From RPQJ01 sp963707145 (lineage in GTDB: Bacteria; Pseudomonadota; Gammaproteobacteria; Steroidobacterales; Steroidobacteraceae), in NCBI GenBank assembly GCA_963707145.1, contig CAVPOQ010000004.1, positions 186,001-250,000 on the forward strand: a stretch of DNA of 64,000 bases, given 5' to 3'. Shown piece after piece: positions 17,396 to 26,918 of the stretch. The position numbers and the translations under genes were made by a program. Each line of letters begins with the position of its first letter. Positions within the stretch are counted from its first letter, which is position 1. Under the pieces are notes generated by a model. The model did no database searches and was not told the origin of the DNA. It saw only the letters and a list, made by a program, of their open reading frames with translations.

Positions 17396-18850
17396 ATGCA
17401 AGAGAAGCTGATCTTCGAGCATTCCCGTCCCGGCCGCAGCGCCGCGGCCCAGTATCCGCTCGCGCCGGCCTCCGCCCGCGTGCCGGAGGCGCTGCGCCGC
17501 AGGGCGCCGCCGCAGCTTCCGGAGGTCTCGGAGCTGCAGGCGGTGCGTCATTTCACGCGGCTGTCGCGGCTCAACTTCGCCATCGACACGCACTTCTATC
17601 CGCTCGGGTCGTGCACGATGAAGTACAACCCGCGGGCCTGTAACCAGTTCGCCATGCTGCCGGAGTTCCTCGCCCGCCACCCGCTGGCGCCGGAGGCCAC
17701 CGGGCAGGGCATCCTGCAGTGCCTGCACGAGCTGCAGGAGATGCTGAAGGCGGTCACGGGCATGCGCGGCGTGTCATTGACGCCGATGGCGGGGGCGCAG
17801 GGCGAGTTTGCCGGCGTGGCGATGATCCGCGCGTACCACAAGGCACGCGGCGACTTCGCGCGCACCGAGATCATCGTGCCCGACGCCGCCCACGGCACGA
17901 ATCCGGCCACCGCCACCATGTGCGGCTGCACCGTGAAGGAGATTCCTTCGCTTGCGAGCGGCGACATCGACCTCGACGCGCTCAGGGCCGCGGTCGGCCC
18001 GCAGACGGCGGGCATCATGCTCACCAATCCCTCGACGCTCGGCGTGTTCGAGCGTCGCATCGACGAGGTCGCCGAGATCGTGCACCAGGCCGGCGGCCTG
18101 CTGTACTACGACGGCGCGAACCTCAATGCGATCCTCGGCAAGGTCCGGCCCGGGGACATGGGATTCGACGTCATCCACATGAACCTGCACAAGACCTTCT
18201 CGACGCCGCACGGCGGCGGCGGGCCCGGGTCGGGCGCAGTCGGCGTGGGCGAGCGGCTGCTGCCGTTCCTGCCGCTGCCGCTGGTCGGGTTCGACGGGCA
18301 GCGCTACCGCTGGCTCGGCGAGAAGGACCTGCCGCAGTCGATCGGGCGACTCTCGGCATTCATGGGCAACACCGGTGTGCTGCTGCGCGCGTACGTGTAC
18401 ATGCGCATGCTCGGCCGCGAGGGCATGCACCGCGTCTCGGAGTTCGCCACGCTGAACGCGAACTACCTCATGACGGGCCTCGCCGCCGCGGGCTTCGAGC
18501 TCGCCTACCCGGGCCGACGTGCCGGCCACGAGTTCATCGTGACGCTGCGCCGCGAGGCACGCGACTACGGGACGACGGCGATGGACTTCGCCAAGCGCCT
18601 GCTCGACTTCGGGTTCCACGCGCCAACGACCTACTTCCCGCTGCTCGTCCCCGAGTGCCTGCTCATCGAGCCCACCGAGACGGAGTCGAAGGAGGAGCTC
18701 GACGCCTTCCTCGCGGCCATGATCGCGATCCGCGAGGAAGCGCAGACGGACCCGGCGAAACTCAAAGGAGCGCCCTACACGCTGCCCGTGCGGCGCCTCG
18801 ACGACGTGCGCGCGGCCAGGCAGCTCGACATCGCCTGGACCCCGGCCTGA
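17396..18850 (+). CDS. gcvPB: Glycine dehydrogenase (decarboxylating) subunit 2
   Basis: This is the PLP-binding half of the split P protein, 484 residues. The cofactor lysine is K266 in HMNLHKTFSTPHGGGGPG. Other family blocks are YPLGSCTMKYNPR (68-80), PMAGAQGEFAG (130-140) and DAAHGTNPATATMCG (163-177). The start ATG at 17396 gives MQEKLIFEHSRPGR, the usual N-terminus, and lies 20 bases after the gcvPA stop. The TGA overlaps the dgkA start as TGATG, so dgkA is probably translated from the same message. Confidence 0.97.
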   Translation: MQEKLIFEHSRPGRSAAAQYPLAPASARVPEALRRRAPPQLPEVSELQAVRHFTRLSRLNFAIDTHFYPLGSCTMKYNPRACNQFAMLPEFLARHPLAPEATGQGILQCLHELQEMLKAVTGMRGVSLTPMAGAQGEFAGVAMIRAYHKARGDFARTEIIVPDAAHGTNPATATMCGCTVKEIPSLASGDIDLDALRAAVGPQTAGIMLTNPSTLGVFERRIDEVAEIVHQAGGLLYYDGANLNAILGKVRPGDMGFDVIHMNLHKTFSTPHGGGGPGSGAVGVGERLLPFLPLPLVGFDGQRYRWLGEKDLPQSIGRLSAFMGNTGVLLRAYVYMRMLGREGMHRVSEFATLNANYLMTGLAAAGFELAYPGRRAGHEFIVTLRREARDYGTTAMDFAKRLLDFGFHAPTTYFPLLVPECLLIEPTETESKEELDAFLAAMIAIREEAQTDPAKLKGAPYTLPVRRLDDVRAARQLDIAWTPA

Positions 18851-19215
18851 TGCGCGAGGGGCGTCGGCCGCAGGGGTTCACGCGCCTGCGGCTCGCGACG
18901 CTCAACTCGATGCGCGGGTTGCGCCACTGCTACCGCAGCGAGGCCGCCTTCCGCCAGGAGGTGTGGCTCGCCGTCGTGCTGGTGCCGGCCGGGCTCTGGC
19001 TCGGCGGAAACGGCGCCGAACGTGCGCTGCTCGTGGGCAGCATGCTGCTGGTGCTGATCGTCGAGCTGCTCAATACCGGCATCGAGGTGGTCGTGGACCG
19101 CATCGGTACCGAGCGCAATCACCTTTCGGGCTTCGCCAAGGATCTCGGTTCCACGGCGGTCTTCGTCTCGCTCGCGCTGCTCGGCATCACGTGGGGGCTC
19201 GTGCTCCTCACCTGA
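18850..19215 (+). CDS. dgkA: Diacylglycerol kinase
   Basis: The 121-residue protein matches the small trimeric membrane-bound kinase that phosphorylates diacylglycerol to recycle lipid. The short N-terminal amphipathic region leads into three membrane helices. The catalytic block is IVELLNTGIEVVVDRI, followed by KDLGSTAVFVSLALLG; the first Glu-containing motif EAAFRQE is also present. It starts at ATG 18850, overlapping the stop of gcvPB. Placement at the end of the gcv operon may be accidental and would expose it to glycine control. Confidence 0.93.
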   Translation: MREGRRPQGFTRLRLATLNSMRGLRHCYRSEAAFRQEVWLAVVLVPAGLWLGGNGAERALLVGSMLLVLIVELLNTGIEVVVDRIGTERNHLSGFAKDLGSTAVFVSLALLGITWGLVLLT

Positions 19216-19260
19216 GCGCAACGCGCCGCCCACCCCACCCCCAGGACCACGGTTCCATCC

Positions 19261-20193
19261 ATGACTGCACTCATCTGCGGCTCGATCGCCTTCGACACGG
19301 TGATGGTGTTCCAGGGCCGCTTTCGCGACCACATCCTTCCGGACCGCATCCACCTGCTGAACGTGTCGTTCCTGGTGCCGAGCCTGCGGCGCAACTACGG
19401 CGGCTGCGCAGGCAACATCGCCTACAACCTCGCGCTGCTCGGCGGCGACGGCGCGCCGATGGCCACGGTGGGGCACGACTTCGCTCCCTATGCGCAGTGG
19501 CTGCGCGAGCGCTCCGTCGACCTCGCGCAGGTGCGCGAGATCGCGGGCGAGTACACCGCCCAGGCCTTCATCACCACCGACCTCGACGACAACCAGATCA
19601 CCGCCTTCCATCCGGGCGCAATGAGTCACTCGCACCTGAACCGCGTCCCGGAGGACGCCGGCGTCAGGATCGGCGTGGTGGCCCCGGACGGTCGCGACGG
19701 CATGGTGCAGCACGCGGAGCAGTTCGCGGCGGCGGGCATTCCCGTGCTGTTCGACCCCGGCCAGGGCCTGCCGATGTTCGACGGGCCCGAGCTGCTCGCG
19801 TTCGTCGAACGCGCCACCTGGATCGCCGTGAACGACTACGAGGCGCAGCTGCTCGCCGAGCGCACCGGCCTGGGTCCCGCCGAGCTCGCCCGCCGGGTGC
19901 GCGCGCTGATCATCACGCGCGGCGCCGACGGCAGCGTGATCCACGCCGACGGGCGCGAGATCGGGATCCCGGCGGTCAAGTCCGAGGCCGTGGTAGACCC
20001 GACCGGCTGCGGCGACGCCTATCGCGCGGGCCTGATTTTCGGCCTGCAGAACGGGCTCGACTGGGAGACCACCGGGCGCGTGGCCTCGCTGATGGGCTCG
20101 ATCAAGGTCGCGCATGCCGGCACGCAGCACCATGCCTTCACGCGCGCGGAGTTCGCCGGGCACTTCCGCACCGCCTTCGGTCGGGACCTGTGA
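19261..20193 (+). CDS. PfkB-family sugar/nucleoside kinase (adenosine-kinase-like)
   Basis: The 310-residue protein has the ribokinase/PfkB fold. The N-terminal strand is ALICGSIAFDTVM, a substrate region NYGGCAGNIAYNLALLG follows, and the C-terminal signature is DPTGCGDAYRAG with the catalytic Asp. Bacterial relatives with an NVSF..P..R..YGG pattern are usually annotated as adenosine kinase. The substrate cannot be fixed from sequence alone. The stop TGA overlaps the GTG start of the following protease gene, indicating co-translation. Confidence 0.85.
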   Translation: MTALICGSIAFDTVMVFQGRFRDHILPDRIHLLNVSFLVPSLRRNYGGCAGNIAYNLALLGGDGAPMATVGHDFAPYAQWLRERSVDLAQVREIAGEYTAQAFITTDLDDNQITAFHPGAMSHSHLNRVPEDAGVRIGVVAPDGRDGMVQHAEQFAAAGIPVLFDPGQGLPMFDGPELLAFVERATWIAVNDYEAQLLAERTGLGPAELARRVRALIITRGADGSVIHADGREIGIPAVKSEAVVDPTGCGDAYRAGLIFGLQNGLDWETTGRVASLMGSIKVAHAGTQHHAFTRAEFAGHFRTAFGRDL

Positions 20194-22997
20194 GGTACCC
20201 GGTGGCGGCCCGCCTGCCCGCGCTGCTCGCGTTCGCAGTGGCGCTCGTCCCCGCCGTCGCGGGTGCCGACACGGCGGCCTGGGAACAGACGCTGGCGCGC
20301 ATCGCGCCGTCGGTCGTCACCATCGAGGTGGATCAGGCGCGCGCCTTCGACACGGAGTGGAACCAGTCGAGCCAGGCGACGGGCTTCGTCGTGGACGCGG
20401 AGCGCGGGCTGATCCTCACCAACCGGCACGTCGTCACGCCGGGCCCGGTCGTGGCGACCGCCGTGTTCCAGAACCGCGAGGAGGTCGAACTGCGTGCCGT
20501 GTACCGCGATCCGGTGCACGATTTCGGCTTCTACCGCTACGACCCGGCGAAGCTGCGCTACGTGAAGCCCGTCGCGCTGCCTCTCTACCCAGAGGGGGCG
20601 CGCATCGGGACCGAGGTGCGCGTCGTCGGCAACGACGCGGGCGAGCAACTCTCGATCCTCGCCGGCACGCTCGCACGCCTCGACCGCGCGGCGCCGGAGT
20701 ACGGTGTCGGCAAGTACAACGACTTCAACACCTTCTACATCCAGGCCGCCTCGGGCACCTCGGGCGGATCCTCGGGCTCGCCGGTCATCGACATCGCCGG
20801 GCGGGTCGTGGCGCTGAACGCCGGCGGCAGCAGCGGCGCGGCCTCGAGCTTCTACCTGCCGCTCGGCCGGGTGCAGCGCGCGCTCGAGAGCCTGCAGGCC
20901 GCCCGTCCGATCACCCGCGGCACGCTCGAGGTGGTGTTCAACTACGTGCCTTACGACGAACTCGTGCGGCTCGGGCTGCGACCGGAAACCGAGGCGGAGG
21001 CGCGCCGGGCGGCGCCGGAGCTGACCGGCATGCTGGTGGTGCAGGACGTGCAGCCAGGCTCCCCGACGGAGGGCGCGCTGGTGCCCGGCGACATCCTGGT
21101 GCGCATCGACGGTCGGCTGGTCACGACCTTCGATCCGCTCGCATCGATCCTCGACGGCGCGGTCGGGGGCACGGTCGAGGTCGAAGTGGAGCGGGGCGGT
21201 GAGCGGATCACGCGACGGATCGAGGTGCAGGACCTGCACTCGATCACCCCGGCCGAGTACCTCGAGTTCGGCGACGCCGTGGTGAACCAGCTCTCCTATC
21301 AGATGGCGCGGCACCTCAACCTGCCGGTGCGCGGCGTATTCGTGGCGAACCCGGGATACTCGCTGGGCTCGGCCGGCATTCCCCGCGGTGCCGTCATCGA
21401 GTCGGTCGACGGCCGGCCCGTCGCGACGCTGGCCGAGTTCGAGTCGGTGATCGCGAGCCTGCCCGACGGCGGGCGCGCCGCGTTGCGCTACAAGACGCTC
21501 GACGACCCCCAGGGCACCCAGACGAAGGTCATGCGCATGGACCGACGCTGGTTTCCCGCCGATCACTGCCGGCGCGACGACGCGACCGGCTACTGGCAGT
21601 GCAAGGAACTTGCGCCGCCGCCGCCGCCCGTGCCCGCGCAGCCGGCCCGAACGAGTTTCGCCCCCACGGGCGACCCGATCGCCGACCGGCTCGCCCCCTC
21701 GCTGGTGCTCGTGAACTTCGACATGCCGTTCTCGGTGGCCGGCGTCACGGAACGCAACTACCACGGCACGGGCGTGATCGTCGATGCCGCGCGCGGGCTC
21801 GTGGCGGTCGACCGCAACACCGTCCCGATCGCGGTGGGCGACGTGCGCATCACGGTGGCGGGCTCGGTCGAGGTGCCGGGGCGGGTCGAGTACGTGCACC
21901 CGCTGCACAACCTCGCGCTGGTGTCCTTCGACCCGCGGCTGCTCGACGGCACGCCGCTGCGCGCGGCGAAGCTCGACACCCGCGAGCTCACGCCGGGCGA
22001 GGCCGTGACCGTGGTCGGGTTGGGGGGCGACTCGCGCGTGCGCTCCATTGCCACGACCGTGGCATCGATCGACGAACTGAACCTGCCGCTGTCGCGCACG
22101 CTGCGCTTCCGCGAGGCCAACCTCGAGGTGGCGACCCTCGTGAACGCTCCCGGCGAGTTCGACGGCGTGATCGCCGGCCGCGACGGCCGCGTGCGCGCGC
22201 TCTGGTCGAGCTTCGCCACCGAGACGGGCCGCGACCAGGTGCAGATCAACCGCGGCGTGCCGGTGGACCTCGTCGTCGAAATGCTGGAGGCGGCGACGAC
22301 GGGCGCGCCACTCTATTCGCTCGAGGTCGAGTTCGAGGCGGTGCCGATCTCGGCGGCGCGCAAGCTGGGACTGAGCGACGCGTGGGTGTCCCGGCTCGAG
22401 GCGATCGACGGGACCCAGCGCCAGGCCCTCAGCGTGGCGCGCGTGGTCGCAGGCTCACCGGCCGCGGCCGTGCTGCGGGAAGGCGACCTGCTGCTGGCGG
22501 TGGACGGCCAGCCAGTGAGCCGTCCACGCGCCGTGGAGCGCCTGACCCGCGCCCCGAATGTGACGCTCACCGTGCTGCGCGACGGCCGCGAGGCCAGCTT
22601 CGGGGTCGCCACGGCCCCGCTCGGCGGCCGCGACATCGACCGCGTGCTGCTGTGGGCCGGCGCGGTGCTGCACGCGCCGCACCGCGCGATGGCGTGGCAG
22701 CGCGGCATCCCCCCCGACGGCGTGTTCGTCGCGTACTTCTCCTACGGCTCGCCCGCCACGCGCTACGGCCTGTTCGCGGGCCGCCGCATCGTCGAGGTGG
22801 ACGGCCGCCCCGTGCCCGACCTCGACGCCTTCATCGCCACGGTGCGCGGGCGGGAGGATCGCTCCTCGGTGCGCCTGAAGACCGTGACCTGGAACGGTGC
22901 GACCGAGGTCATCACGCTCAAGCTCGACCGCCAGTACTGGCCGGCCAGCGAGATCGTGCGTTCTGCCGACGGCTGGGAGCGTCGCCCCCTGGAGTGA
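20190..22997 (+). CDS. Nma111-type double trypsin-like protease with PDZ domains
   Basis: The 935-residue product starts at GTG 20190 with a signal peptide (LPALLAFAVALVPAVAGAD). Residues about 35-235 form a trypsin-like domain with His80 (LTNRHVV), Asp111 (VHDFGF) and the serine in GGSSGSP (192-198). PDZ-like segments follow (PGSPTEGALVPGDILVRIDG). Residues about 490-730 form a second trypsin-like domain whose triad is lost. His80 corresponds to Asn in VDRNTVP, Asp111 to Asn in LHNLALV, and the serine motif reads EFDGVIAGRDG. Two further PDZ-like segments end the protein. This duplicated active-plus-inactive layout matches the eukaryotic Nma111/Ynm3 branch of HtrA proteases. A periplasmic protein-quality role is inferred. 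Confidence 0.88.
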   Translation: MRYPVAARLPALLAFAVALVPAVAGADTAAWEQTLARIAPSVVTIEVDQARAFDTEWNQSSQATGFVVDAERGLILTNRHVVTPGPVVATAVFQNREEVELRAVYRDPVHDFGFYRYDPAKLRYVKPVALPLYPEGARIGTEVRVVGNDAGEQLSILAGTLARLDRAAPEYGVGKYNDFNTFYIQAASGTSGGSSGSPVIDIAGRVVALNAGGSSGAASSFYLPLGRVQRALESLQAARPITRGTLEVVFNYVPYDELVRLGLRPETEAEARRAAPELTGMLVVQDVQPGSPTEGALVPGDILVRIDGRLVTTFDPLASILDGAVGGTVEVEVERGGERITRRIEVQDLHSITPAEYLEFGDAVVNQLSYQMARHLNLPVRGVFVANPGYSLGSAGIPRGAVIESVDGRPVATLAEFESVIASLPDGGRAALRYKTLDDPQGTQTKVMRMDRRWFPADHCRRDDATGYWQCKELAPPPPPVPAQPARTSFAPTGDPIADRLAPSLVLVNFDMPFSVAGVTERNYHGTGVIVDAARGLVAVDRNTVPIAVGDVRITVAGSVEVPGRVEYVHPLHNLALVSFDPRLLDGTPLRAAKLDTRELTPGEAVTVVGLGGDSRVRSIATTVASIDELNLPLSRTLRFREANLEVATLVNAPGEFDGVIAGRDGRVRALWSSFATETGRDQVQINRGVPVDLVVEMLEAATTGAPLYSLEVEFEAVPISAARKLGLSDAWVSRLEAIDGTQRQALSVARVVAGSPAAAVLREGDLLLAVDGQPVSRPRAVERLTRAPNVTLTVLRDGREASFGVATAPLGGRDIDRVLLWAGAVLHAPHRAMAWQRGIPPDGVFVAYFSYGSPATRYGLFAGRRIVEVDGRPVPDLDAFIATVRGREDRSSVRLKTVTWNGATEVITLKLDRQYWPASEIVRSADGWERRPLE

Positions 22998-23013
22998 GCC
23001 GGCGCGCGCCGCG

Positions 23014-23057
23014 TCGCGCAATGCGCGCTGGATCCTCGCGCAATACGCGTTGGATAC
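23014..23057 (+). repeat. Two tandem 22-bp repeats upstream of the TonB receptor
   Basis: Copies at 23014-23035 and 23036-23057 agree at 19 of 22 positions and abut each other. The first contains a perfect 13-base palindrome, CGCGCA-A-TGCGCG (23015-23027). The second has the same palindrome with one mismatch (CGCGCAATACGCG). Spacing of 22 bases is two helical turns. The block lies 148 bases before the receptor ATG, so it may be an operator or a promoter-proximal protein site. Confidence 0.55.
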
Positions 23058-23204
23058 TGGCGACGCCTTCGGTAGTATCGGCCCGGTGATCAGGCGTTGA
23101 GGGGGCGTTGATCGCAGCGCGGTGGCCGGAACCAGCATTCCCGCACCGTCGCGCGCAGGCGACGCACGCGTAGCTACAAGCAGAAACCGGTGAGGTCATT
23201 GAAC

Positions 23205-25808
23205 ATGTCGCGATATTCCAGATCCGCGCTGCTCGCGGCGGCGGTGGCGGCCGCGCTCGGCCAGCTTCCGTCGGTGGTCTCGGCCCAGGAACTCGAGGAA
23301 ATCATCGTCACGGCCCGCAAGACCGAGGAGACGCTGCAGAATGCCCCGGTCGCCGTGTCGGCGTTCACGGCACAGACCATCCAGGACAAGGGCATCGTCG
23401 ACGTCAACGACCTCGCCCAGTTCACGACCGGCCTGTCCTTCGCGCAGGCCTTCGGGCGCACCACCGACCGGCCGGTGATCCGCGGCCAGTCGAACGTCCT
23501 CGCCGGCGTGCAGTTCGGCGTCGAGTCGGGTACCGCCTACTTCATCGACGGCGTCTACTTCCCCGGCGACGTCCAGTCCCTCGACCTCGGCGCCTTCGAG
23601 CGTATCGAGGTCATCAAGGGTCCGCAGAGCGCGCTCTACGGACGCAACACCTACGCCGGCGCGATCAACTTCATCACCCCTGCGCCGAGCGACGACATCG
23701 AGGCGACGGTGAGGGCCACGTTCGCGCAGTACGGCGAGCAGGACTACTCCTTCGCGGTCGGTGACAGCTTCTTCGACAAGCGTTTCGGCGCGCGGGTCTT
23801 TGCGCGCAGCTACAGCTACGACGGCGAGTACACGAACACGCTCACGCGCCAGCTCGTGGGCAGCGAGTCCACCGAGTCCGTCGGTCTCACGCTGCAATGG
23901 CAGCCGATCGACGACCTCAAGTTCATCGCCAACGGCCTCTACCGCGAGGACGACGACGGCCCGCTCGCGTTGTTCCTGCAGGGGGCGAGCGCGAACAACT
24001 GCAAGCCCGGCTACCGCTCCCAGCGCTACCGCGACACGAACCCGAGCCCGACGGTCACGACGCCCGGCTTCAATGCCAACCAGTATTACTGCGGCGTGAT
24101 TCCGCCCGGCATCGTGGCGCTCAACACCGATCCGATCCCCGCCACGGGCGGGCGCGACGGCACGGCCTTCGACGGCGTGGAGAGCGAGGACTACTTCGCC
24201 ACGCTGCGCGCCGACTGGGACGTGATGGGCTCGGGCTGGGTCGTGACCTCGCTGTCGGGCTACCGCGACTTCACGAACCGCTTCGGCACCGACAGCGACC
24301 ACTCCAACGCGTTCGTGCTCACGCCGAACTACAACCCGGCGACCGGCGGCTTCGCGATCCCGGCGATCGGCGCGCCCAACGAGAAGGAGCCGCTGTTCGC
24401 CAACACCAACCGCAACGACACGCGCAGCACCTCCACCGAGCTGCGGCTCGCGAGTCCGCAGGACAAGCGCCTGCGGGGCCTGGTCGGCTACTACTACTAC
24501 GACTTCGAGGACGACGGCAGCGACCTGACCTTCGCGCACCCGAAGGGCGGCGGCTCCGCGGACTACACCGAGACCATCCGCGACGACGCATACTTCGGCA
24601 TGCTGTCCTTCGACATCACCGACGCGCTGACCCTGTCGGCCGAGGTCCGCTATTCGGAGGAGACCAAGACCCGCAAGGAGTACTGCTCCACGTCCTCGGG
24701 GGATTACAACCCGTGGGCCAACGGCTGCACCAACGCTGGCCCGACGGTGCCACCGACGAACCCCGCGTACTACAACCGCCCGCTCGGATACCAGACGCTC
24801 AGCCAGGACGTCGATTTCGACGCCACGACGCCGCGGATCACGCTCGACTGGCGGCTCAGCGACCAGACGATGCTCTACGCCGTGTACGCCGAGGGCGCCA
24901 AGCCGGGCGGCCTCAACGGCAGTGCCGGCGCCTCGATCGGCCAGCCTGACTACGCGCAGGAGGAGTCCGAAAATTACGAGATTGGCGCCAAGTTCGACCT
25001 GTTCGACAACCGCATGCGCCTCAACACGGCCGCCTACTACACCGACGCGACCAACGTGCAGTTCACCCAGTCGATTCCCTCGCCGACCGGTCAGGGCGCG
25101 GTGACCTCGATCGCCACCAACCAGGGCGCGGGCGAGATCTACGGCCTCGAGTTCGACCTTGCCGCGGCGATCACCGAGGCGCTCACGATGACGGCGGGAT
25201 ACTCGTACGTCCACACCGAGGTGACCAAGGGCTGCGACGACTTCCAGTACACCCTCAACACCGGCGGCCTGATCTACGACCCGGCGCTCGGCAACGTCAA
25301 GGAGTGCAGCGTCGTCGGCAAGCGCTACCCGCTCGGCTCCGAGGAGCAGGCGTTCCTCGCGTTCAACTACGACTCGCCGATGGCCATGGGCAATGGCCTC
25401 AACCTGATCGGCAACTTCGCCACGTCCTACGAGTCGAGCAAGTACGTGCAGCTGCACAACCTCGCCGAGACCGGCGACACCACGCTGGTGAACCTGCGCG
25501 TCGGCGTCCGCAGCGACAACGGCTGGTCGGTCGTGGCCTTCGGCCGCAACCTGACGGACTCAGACACGATTCCGCTGGCCACCCGCTGGTTCGACCTGCG
25601 CACCGGCAGCGCGAACGCGGGTCCGCCGTGCGGCGCGACGTCGCTGGTGCCCTGCGCACCGCCTGCCACGTCGCCGGCCGGATACCCGGTGACCGGCGCG
25701 CCGGGTCGTGCCGGCGGCGCCGACACGGGATCGCCGCGGGCTTTCTTCGGCTCGCTGCGCAAGGGCCGCACGTTCGGTATCGAGTTCCGCTACGACTTCA
25801 GTCTGTAG
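23205..25808 (+). CDS. TonB-dependent outer-membrane receptor
   Basis: The 867-residue protein starts MSRYSRSALLAAAVAAALG with a signal peptide ending SVVSAQ. A TonB-box-like EEIIVTARKTEETLQNAPV follows at about residue 32. The plug domain runs to about residue 150 (RPVIRGQSN, IEVIKGPQSALYGRNTYAGAINFIT). The rest is a beta-barrel with alternating aromatic strands and typical DNRMRLNTAAYYTD, ending YDFSL. This subfamily is used for vitamin B12-like, sugar or siderophore substrates and is abundant in Xanthomonadales and sphingomonads. The ligand is not predictable here. The ATG at 23205 is preceded by GGTGAGG. An intrinsic terminator follows the gene, so it is a single-gene unit. Confidence 0.93.
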   Translation: MSRYSRSALLAAAVAAALGQLPSVVSAQELEEIIVTARKTEETLQNAPVAVSAFTAQTIQDKGIVDVNDLAQFTTGLSFAQAFGRTTDRPVIRGQSNVLAGVQFGVESGTAYFIDGVYFPGDVQSLDLGAFERIEVIKGPQSALYGRNTYAGAINFITPAPSDDIEATVRATFAQYGEQDYSFAVGDSFFDKRFGARVFARSYSYDGEYTNTLTRQLVGSESTESVGLTLQWQPIDDLKFIANGLYREDDDGPLALFLQGASANNCKPGYRSQRYRDTNPSPTVTTPGFNANQYYCGVIPPGIVALNTDPIPATGGRDGTAFDGVESEDYFATLRADWDVMGSGWVVTSLSGYRDFTNRFGTDSDHSNAFVLTPNYNPATGGFAIPAIGAPNEKEPLFANTNRNDTRSTSTELRLASPQDKRLRGLVGYYYYDFEDDGSDLTFAHPKGGGSADYTETIRDDAYFGMLSFDITDALTLSAEVRYSEETKTRKEYCSTSSGDYNPWANGCTNAGPTVPPTNPAYYNRPLGYQTLSQDVDFDATTPRITLDWRLSDQTMLYAVYAEGAKPGGLNGSAGASIGQPDYAQEESENYEIGAKFDLFDNRMRLNTAAYYTDATNVQFTQSIPSPTGQGAVTSIATNQGAGEIYGLEFDLAAAITEALTMTAGYSYVHTEVTKGCDDFQYTLNTGGLIYDPALGNVKECSVVGKRYPLGSEEQAFLAFNYDSPMAMGNGLNLIGNFATSYESSKYVQLHNLAETGDTTLVNLRVGVRSDNGWSVVAFGRNLTDSDTIPLATRWFDLRTGSANAGPPCGATSLVPCAPPATSPAGYPVTGAPGRAGGADTGSPRAFFGSLRKGRTFGIEFRYDFSL

Positions 25809-25830
25809 CCTGAGTCGCAAGTGGAGTGAC

Positions 25831-25858
25831 GGGGCCGCGAGAGCGGCCCCGTTGCTTT
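25831..25858 (+). terminator. Intrinsic terminator after the TonB receptor
   Basis: GGGGCCGC (25831-25838), loop GAGA, GCGGCCCC (25843-25850), followed by GTTGCTTT. The eight-base perfect stem with a tetraloop lies 22 bases after the receptor stop and before tsaC. Confidence 0.75.
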
Positions 25859-25874
25859 GGGCTATCATGAGCGG

Positions 25875-26918
25875 ATGGTCACGGCGCGCCTGCCACAGGA
25901 CGAAATCGACCGCGCGGTGGAAGCCCTGCGCGAGGGGGAAGTCGTGGCCTTTCCCACCGAGACCGTCTACGGCCTCGGTGCCGACGCGCAGGATCCGGAG
26001 GCGATCCGCAAGGTCTTCGCGCTCAAGGGCCGACCGCCCACCCACCCGCTGATCGTCCACGTCGACCACGCACGGCTGCTCGAACGCTGGGCGCTCGAGG
26101 TACCGCCGGCGGCCCAGGCGCTCGCAGAACGCTTCTGGCCCGGTCCGTTGACGCTGGTGCTGCGTCGCGCGCCGGCGGTGGATCTCGCCATCACCGGCGG
26201 GCAGGACACGGTGGCGGTGCGCGTGCCGGCGCATCCGGTCGCGCAGCAGCTGCTGCGCGCCTTCGGCGGCGGCATCGCGGCGCCCTCGGCCAACCGCTAC
26301 GGTCACGTGAGCCCGACGCGTGCCGAGCACGTGCGCGAGGAGTTCGGCGACGCGCTCAAGGTGGTGCTCGATGGCGGCGACTGCAAGCTCGGCCTCGAGT
26401 CCACGATCGTCTCCTGCGTGGATGCCGTGCCGCGCGTGCTGCGTCCCGGCTCCATCACGCTGTCGCAGCTGCGCGCCGTGGTGCCGCAGGTCGCGGAGGG
26501 CATCGCCGGCGCCGCGCCGCGCGTCCCGGGAACGGACGCGAAGCACTACGCGCCGGCCACGCCGCTCAGCATCGTCAACAGCGGCGCACTCGAGGAGGTC
26601 GTCGCGCAGCTCACCGCGGAGCACGAGAAGGTCGCGGTGCTGGCGGCGCGGCCCCCGCGTGTCGCGAACCGCTACATGACCTGGATCAACGCCGGGCGGC
26701 GCGCCGACGTCTACGCCCGCGATCTCTACGTGAACCTGCGCGCGCTGGACAAGTCCGGAGCCCGGGAGATCCTGGTCGAGGAACTCCCGTCCGGCGAAGC
26801 CTGGGACGCGGCGCGCGATCGCCTGCGACGCGCCGCTTCCGCCGAGAATGTCGTCAACGTGGACCCCGACATCGCCGCGCTGCGCGCCGATTTCGGCGAG
26901 GACCCGGCCGCACCATGA
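25875..26918 (+). CDS. tsaC: L-threonylcarbamoyladenylate synthase (Sua5 type)
   Basis: This enzyme makes threonylcarbamoyl-AMP for the t6A modification of ANN-decoding tRNAs. The N-terminal YrdC domain (about 1-200) shows VVAFPTETVYGLGADA, VFALKGRPPTHPLIVHV, WPGPLTLVL, VRVPAHPVAQQLL and APSANRYGHVSPT. A C-terminal Sua5 domain (about 215-345) begins after VPGTDAKHYAPATPL, making this the long Sua5 form (347 residues) rather than the short TsaC. The ATG at 25875 was chosen over a longer frame that begins in the terminator region. Its TGA overlaps the ATG of the next gene. Confidence 0.95.
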   Translation: MVTARLPQDEIDRAVEALREGEVVAFPTETVYGLGADAQDPEAIRKVFALKGRPPTHPLIVHVDHARLLERWALEVPPAAQALAERFWPGPLTLVLRRAPAVDLAITGGQDTVAVRVPAHPVAQQLLRAFGGGIAAPSANRYGHVSPTRAEHVREEFGDALKVVLDGGDCKLGLESTIVSCVDAVPRVLRPGSITLSQLRAVVPQVAEGIAGAAPRVPGTDAKHYAPATPLSIVNSGALEEVVAQLTAEHEKVAVLAARPPRVANRYMTWINAGRRADVYARDLYVNLRALDKSGAREILVEELPSGEAWDAARDRLRRAASAENVVNVDPDIAALRADFGEDPAAP

